From Flaccisagitta enflata (taxonomy: Eukaryota; Chaetognatha; Sagittoidea; Aphragmophora), in the NCBI GenBank assembly GCA_965153355.1, contig OZ231126.1:38564001-38628000 (forward strand): a DNA stretch of 64,000 nucleotides. Reading direction: 5' to 3'. Each line of letters starts with the position of its first letter. The first letter of the stretch is position 1. Below are positions 59,231 to 64,000 of this stretch, in pieces. Both the position numbers and the translations under genes were made by a program. Below the pieces are notes generated by a model, which was not told the DNA's origin, made no database searches, and saw only the letters and a list, made by a program, of their open reading frames with translations.

Positions 59231-61369
59231 CACATTCAGAAGACTGTCAACGCAGACCGCGGGGACCACTTTCTTTCAACTCTAACACGCCTCATCAATC
59301 TTCTCGCCGCTGGAAAAGCCCCGGCAGCAGTCACTCCGTATATCTGCGGCGGGAATTTGTTTGCAGCTCTTAAGAAATCTGGTGGACATCGGCCTATCGC
59401 CGTCGGTGAAAGCCTCCGCCGTCTCACTGCCAAATGCGTTACACGGAAGGCAACAGCTGATGCCAAAGACTCACTGGCGCCTCATCAACTTGGCGTTGGC
59501 GTTAAAGGTGGCGCCGAGGCCATCATTCACGCTGTCAACGCAGTCTTCCACGACAACGACATCGCCGATGAAGAAAAGTGGGTCCTACAAGTGGACTTCT
59601 CCAACGCGTTCAATGGAATAAGCAGAGAGGAAATGCAGGAGCGGGTCCGCGAGCACTGTCCCAAAGCTGCTGCGTGGACCGAATCCTGCTATTCTACGGC
59701 ATCGCACCTCTTCTTTAACCAAACCAAGATAAGCAGCACCACCGGCTCTCAACAGGGCGACCCCGAAGCATCTCTTCTGTTCTCCCTTGTGCTTCTTCCA
59801 CTCATCAAGCGCATCAAAGAGGAATGTCCAGACCTTCTTCTGCTTCTCTTCTACCTCGACGATGGAACTTTGGTCGGTCGTCGTGCAGATCTGCAACGCG
59901 CCATTGACATCATCCAAAATGAGGGTCCACGCTTGGGTCTTACCTTGAACCCAAGCAAATCTCTCGTCTGGTGTGGATCCACACGCGCGTCCGGATTCAA
60001 CTGGGATGACCCCCTAGAAAGGAATGTCCCAAGCGCCTCGCCTGAAGGCTTCTCTCTCCTTGGGGCGCCGATTGGAAATATTCCTTTTTGCCGCGACGTC
60101 ATCAACGAAAGGATCCTCAAAATATCATCTATCCTTGACTTGCTGCCGTCGATCAACAATGCTCAAGTGGAATTCAACCTCCTTCGCTATTGTTATTCCT
60201 TTCCCAAATTCTCCTATTGCCTTCGCACCTGCATCCCTGAACACGTCTCTCCCTGTTTCGAACGCTTTGATGGCCTCCAAGAAGAATCTCTCTCCTTAAT
60301 CCTTGGAAGACAGCTCGATGATGCCGCGAGGCAGCAGGCCTTTTTGCCAGTGAAGAAAGGAGGTGCAGGCTTGCGATCAGCCAAACAACATTCCTCCGCA
60401 GCCTTCATTGCTTCGGTTGCCCAAACCCGCTCAATTGTGGACACCCTCCTACCGACTCATATTCAACGCCGTTCCTTGGACACATCCTTCACCGCCCTAC
60501 AACAAGCCACCGGAAACCCCACTTACACCGATGTCTCAATGCTTCCACCAGAATTTTCGCAGCACAGTCTCTCGGTGGAAATAGATAGCCATAGCTACAG
60601 CAATCTTTTGGCGTCCTCCAATAATCGCAATAGAGCCCGTCTTCATTCTCTTGCGCTCCCACACGCTGGTGATTGGGTAGATGTCGTCCCCTCTCCGTCC
60701 TTTGGCCTAAATCTGAACTCTCGTTCGTTTGGGGCGGCGATGGGCTATCGACTTGGCCTTACCCTCATGCAAGAGAAAGACTGCGAATCACCAACATGCA
60801 ATCAACTTCAAGACAAGCTTGGCGATCACGCAATGCACTGTTCTGATGATCGTGGCATCAGGATTGGTCGACATGACAACCTTTGCAAGAAAATTTTCAA
60901 AGAAGCCCAAAGAGCGACGCTCCACCCGGTCGAGGAAATGCCATCTTTGGTGCCTGGTCGACAATCGCGTCCAGCTGACGTCTTCATCCCCGAATGGCTT
61001 GACGGTAGGAAGGTGGCCTTTGACGTCAGCGTGGTGTCTCCAACGCAGGAGGCGCTCCTTCATCAAGCCGCTGACACACCTGCGGCTGCCATCGCCTCCA
61101 GGAAAGCAACCAAAAATCGAACACACTTTGACAGCTGTCAAGCTGAAGGGATCTTCTTCCAACCTCTCGTCGTCGAAACGTTTGGAGGCTGGGATAAAGA
61201 GGCTATTGACTTTCTCAAGAAAATCGCGACTAAGGGTTCACGACGATGGGGCCTTACGAATGCTGTCGCCATCAAACAATTCTTTCAGCGTCTTTCAATC
61301 GAACTTCAAAGAGGAAACGCTGCTCTTCTGATAGAGCGTGATGCACAGTTACCTGACTCTGACGTTTAA
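59231..61369 (+). CDS. 5'-truncated non-LTR reverse transcriptase with zinc finger and nuclease-like C-terminus
   Basis: Open frame of about 712 codons after an in-frame TAG (59228-59230); no start codon fits, so it is 5' truncated. It begins in the finger region (AGKAPAAVTPYICGGNLFAA, KKSGGHRPIAVGESLRRL). Catalytic motif A is QVDFSNAFNG, motif B SQQGDPEASLLFSL, and motif C FYLDDGTLVG (YLDD instead of the usual YADD). GLTLNPSKS follows. The C-terminus has Cys-His residues CESPTC and GDHAMHC, then GRHDNL, then SRPADVFIPEW and KVAFDVSVVSP. This resembles the zinc finger and PD-(D/E)xK restriction-like nuclease of R2/R4/NeSL-type elements. RT and nuclease acids are present. No terminal repeat or tail was identified. 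Unrelated to the LINE at 23726-27299. Confidence 0.8.
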   Translation, partial: HIQKTVNADRGDHFLSTLTRLINLLAAGKAPAAVTPYICGGNLFAALKKSGGHRPIAVGESLRRLTAKCVTRKATADAKDSLAPHQLGVGVKGGAEAIIHAVNAVFHDNDIADEEKWVLQVDFSNAFNGISREEMQERVREHCPKAAAWTESCYSTASHLFFNQTKISSTTGSQQGDPEASLLFSLVLLPLIKRIKEECPDLLLLLFYLDDGTLVGRRADLQRAIDIIQNEGPRLGLTLNPSKSLVWCGSTRASGFNWDDPLERNVPSASPEGFSLLGAPIGNIPFCRDVINERILKISSILDLLPSINNAQVEFNLLRYCYSFPKFSYCLRTCIPEHVSPCFERFDGLQEESLSLILGRQLDDAARQQAFLPVKKGGAGLRSAKQHSSAAFIASVAQTRSIVDTLLPTHIQRRSLDTSFTALQQATGNPTYTDVSMLPPEFSQHSLSVEIDSHSYSNLLASSNNRNRARLHSLALPHAGDWVDVVPSPSFGLNLNSRSFGAAMGYRLGLTLMQEKDCESPTCNQLQDKLGDHAMHCSDDRGIRIGRHDNLCKKIFKEAQRATLHPVEEMPSLVPGRQSRPADVFIPEWLDGRKVAFDVSVVSPTQEALLHQAADTPAAAIASRKATKNRTHFDSCQAEGIFFQPLVVETFGGWDKEAIDFLKKIATKGSRRWGLTNAVAIKQFFQRLSIELQRGNAALLIERDAQLPDSDV

Positions 61370-61559
61370 AGCAAAATTTCCTAAAATATCATTCGCTCCG
61401 CTCATTGTTATGCCGCCTTACTGTCATTTATTCACTCTTTTATTTCCTTGTCTCTTTTTTTCATTGTGCAACATCTAAGAAGTTTAATACTAATTTATTT
61501 GTTGTTTTCCTTCCCATCTCTTACGGAAAGCCCAGAGCATTAGGCACGAAAACCAATTT

Positions 61560-61790
61560 TTTTCTCAAACCCAACTGGTCAGGAAAGTATTAACTTACAT
61601 ATCATTTTCTGCTTGGATATATGAAGAGACAAATAATATCTTCTGGGCCAGTGAGATTGTAGCAACTTTAAGCACGTCGAAAGATTTTACGATTTAATGA
61701 ATTTAAATTTTTTTTATTTTGCTTGGTGAATCTCTTACATTTCTGTGAACTGTAATCAGGGCTTTTAAACCTAATGGCGTCAAGCACTGG
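61560..61790. repeat. Dispersed repeat, copy 2
   Basis: Same order of blocks as 45896-46090 (GAAGAGACAAATAATATCTT, GATTTTACGATTTAATGAAT, GTAATCAGGGCTTTTAA). It starts about 200 bp after the reverse transcriptase stop. Confidence 0.5.
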
Positions 61791-61819
61791 TCTCTTAATG
61801 TTTTGATTACCGTATTTTT

Positions 61820-61923
61820 ACGTGCGCCAACGCGACGCATGTCGATAAGAGGCTCTGTCCGTCCGTTGGTCGGTCGGTTACGCATTCGTTCGACGATCCA
61901 AACGGCGCACGTACTGGCCTTGT
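61820..61923 (-). mobile_element. HINE-like element, ACGTGCGCC subfamily, nested
   Basis: Hairpin end ACGTGCGCCAACGCGACGCA then TGT, CGATAAGAGGCTCTGTCC and a CCGT/CGGT tract. The distal end is AACGGCGCACGTACTGGCCT then TGT. The subterminal GGCGCACGT is the inverse of the hairpin arm ACGTGCGCC. The host TIR element shows the insertion lies between T residues. Confidence 0.75.
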
Positions 61924-62064
61924 TTCCATTTATCGCCCCCCTCCAATTAACGCCCCCCCCTCATTTTGCTCCTCAAAAAAATGATTTGAGGGAAGTTGAA
62001 GGAGTAGATCTTTTTTGGAAGTGGAAATTTTTTTTGTCATGGCTTTATCAGGGCTTGAATAGAA

Positions 62065-62264
62065 ACAAGTGACGCGGGGTCACAATATCGTTGCGGATGG
62101 GTGGGCAGGAGCATCCAACCCCCTACTCTAAACACTCAAACATACACAAAGAGTATCAAAAATGCTCGTTTTCCCACATTGCAACTCGATGACCACGGAC
62201 CAACGGACCAACGGACAGATGGACGGACGGACCAAGCCTCTTATAAAGTTGCGTGTCCGCACCT
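62065..62264 (+). mobile_element. HINE-like element, GTTGCGG subfamily, nested
   Basis: Starts ACAAGTGACGCGGGGTCACA with TATCGTTGCGGATGGGTGGG, has a GGACCAACGGAC/GGACGGAC array, and ends CCTCTTATAAAGTTGCGTGT then CCGCAC. It lies inside 61808-62444. Confidence 0.75.
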
Positions 62265-62471
62265 ATAATGGCAAATAAGGTTACTTTCATGCATTTTTGA
62301 TCTTCCAATTAACATTTGTTTTGAACAATACTGGATGAGACAGTGCTTACAAATCAAAAGGGGGCGCTAATTGGAGGGTAAAATGACAAAATATTCTTTT
62401 CAATTTAAAAAGCGCCCGGGGCGCTTATTAAAAAAAATACGGTACTCGCCCTCGTCCAAGGGGAGACATTA

Positions 62472-62832
62472 CACGCTTTTCTTTTTGTAAGAACACTGTT
62501 TATATGAAGAACTAGTGAAATTAAATGAAATGCTAAAATGATTGATATTTTGATAATGATTTTTGAAATAATTCATTTTTCATTATGATCAATTTTACAT
62601 GACTTATTTTTTATTATAATCAATCTTACATTTTTTTATGTAATAAAATATTTTTTAACAATTGGTTAAATTATTTCATTATAATGATATAAACATATAA
62701 TTATTAAGAAATTATATCATTCAAAAATAACAACATGTTAAGAACGCTTGAACCTCAAAACAGGGCTAAAAATGAAAACGCTGAGGCTCACTTCAAAAAA
62801 TAATGTTCTTATAAAATGAAAAGCGTGTACAT
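62472..62832. mobile_element. MITE related to the TACACTTTTT family
   Basis: Inverted ends ACACGCTTTTCTTTTTGTAA then GAAC, and GTTCTTATAAAATGAAAAGC then GTGT. The interior is AT-rich, about 360 bp. No ORF. Confidence 0.7.
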
Positions 62833-62845
62833 TGTATTCATTTTT

Positions 62846-62905
62846 AGTCGCGTGCAGGCGACTCTACAACCTGCTTTGTCCTTCGGTCGGTCGGTTTTAA
62901 AAGAG
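62846..62905 (-). mobile_element. HINE-like fragment
   Basis: AGTCGCGTGCAGGCGACT, CTACAACCTGCTTTGTCC and a CGGT tract; the other end is missing. Confidence 0.5.
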
Positions 62906-62929
62906 ACCAAAAGTTCAAACTATCATATT

Positions 62930-63463
62930 TATATATTTTGAAAGTTTATGTTTTAATATTGAATGTTTAATGAATGAACTTAATTTAATATACGATTACA
63001 AACAAGAAATACAATGTGTGAAATTGTAAAAAGCCTGCCCCGATGGATAGCCTATGAAAGCCGTCAAAACTTTTTTTTTTTTGCTTTGATATAGAATGTT
63101 AGAATAACGAATGTTTATGTTGTGATATTGAATGTTTATGTTTTACTGTTGAATGTGTATGTTTCGATATCAAATATTTACTATGTTTATGTTTCAATAT
63201 TGAATGTTAATATTTCAGTATCGAACGTTTATGTTTCAATATTGAATGCTTGTGTTTTAATGTTTGTTTCAAAATCCAATGTTAATGTTTTAATATTGAA
63301 TATTTATGTTTTGATATTGAATCTTTGTTTTGATATCCAATGGCAATGTTTATGTTTTGATATTGAATGTTTATGTTTAGTATTGAATGTTTTTTGTTTT
63401 GATATTGAATGTTTATGTTTTAATATTGAATGTTTGTATCAATATCGAATGTTTATGTTTCAT
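62930..63463. repeat. AT-rich minisatellite, TGTTTATGTTTTGATATTGAA units
   Basis: From about 63080 to 63463, imperfect units of roughly 20-22 bp (GTTTATGTTTTAATATTGAA) repeat in tandem. Weaker copies start near 62940. Confidence 0.85.
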
Positions 63464-64000
63464 TACCCTGCAATCAAAAGCAACTGTTACCAGTAAAACC
63501 TTTATTGTGCTTAAAATATTTATTTTAAGAAATTTGGACTGGTTCTGTCTGAAAACACATTACCTACCATTTATTCATGCAAAATTTTAGTGTCTCTTGC
63601 GTTTTAGCTTCCACATGGTTTTGACTGAAGATGTAATTTACCCCATATGAGGCTTATGAAAATATTGATAAACTGATATCTATAGCTTTAAATCAATGTT
63701 ATTTCATTACAAATCAATCAAAAATGATCAGATTGGTCTTAAAAGTAAGATATTAGTCTCAGCTTATGCATTTCTAAAAAAATATACCAAAATACTGAAA
63801 TTCATTGGGAAATTCTAATTTTTTCCAATGATTTTTTTCTGTTTGATTAGGTTTTGTGTCACATCACTGATCATTGAAGACCTAAATCTCCACAGAAATG
63901 GCAAAAAAATCAAAGACTATGCTGCAGAAGGGTCAATTACCCACAATTATGAGGGTATATTTATATAAACTAGCTTAAAGACACAATTTTTGAGCAAAAA
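63464..64000. mobile_element. Fold-back element of the TACCCTG family, cut by the window end
   Basis: TACCCTGCAATCAAAAGCAA then CTGTTACCAGTAAAACCTTT parallels the left arm of 11973-12532, including AACACATTACCTACC and TTCATGCAAAATTTTAG. The right arm would lie beyond the window. Confidence 0.65.

Larger units (their letters stand above)
61808..62444. mobile_element. CGCCCCCC-family TIR element carrying two nested HINE-like elements
   Basis: Left end TACCGTATTTTT, broken by an insertion and resuming CCATTTATCGCCCCCCTCCA; right end GGGGCGCTTATTAAAAAAAA then TACGGTA. Copies of the same family end at 34144-35077. Confidence 0.75.

Overview
This is nuclear DNA from an intron-rich, repeat-rich eukaryote. 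Genes have GT-AG introns and exons mostly of 50-270 bp. Very long microsatellites and nested transposable elements fill the introns. The gene content (a TRPM2-type channel, a TSPO homologue and QRICH2/DUF4795-type proteins of the kind linked to flagella) suggests a flagellated protist, a unicellular relative of animals, or an early-branching animal. I cannot name the species.

Layout. (1) 942-31879, + strand: a 5'-incomplete TRPM channel gene of about 30 exons. Predicted order: TRPM cytosolic homology region, six-helix channel, TRP helix and coiled coil, a von Willebrand factor A (vWA) domain, then a TRPM2-type NUDT9-H ADP-ribose (Nudix) domain at the C-terminus. Reading phase is continuous across every junction, including both sides of the vWA insert. 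(2) 6275-7635, - strand: a complete 5-exon TSPO (translocator protein) gene inside a TRPM intron. (3) 23726-27299, - strand: an apparently full-length non-LTR retrotransposon with one intact 1137-residue endonuclease/reverse transcriptase ORF. It sits inside a vWA exon of the TRPM gene and is flanked by a 12-bp target-site duplication, so this allele should be disrupted. (4) 32626-45526 and 46391-51052, + strand: two tandem paralogues of a QRICH2/DUF4795-type coiled-coil protein with different intron content. (5) 51.1-64 kb: no host gene recognised; it holds transposable-element debris and a 5'-truncated reverse transcriptase with a C-terminal zinc finger and nuclease-like region (59231-61369).

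The repeat landscape is unusually legible. About twenty copies of a Helentron/HINE-like family (start ACAAG, internal CGGA/CCGT array, terminal hairpin) occur in several subfamilies whose two ends co-vary. There are TA- and TTAA-target MITEs, several nested inside one another, three large fold-back elements, and TIR elements with internal minisatellites. Nested insertions expose pre-insertion sites and so define element ends.

Working together: TRPM2-type channels are gated by ADP-ribose through NUDT9-H, and TSPO is a mitochondrial/ER outer-membrane protein tied to oxidative stress, so their nesting is suggestive but may be chance. Gene models were built by hand from splice signals, phase and family similarity; no alignment search was run.
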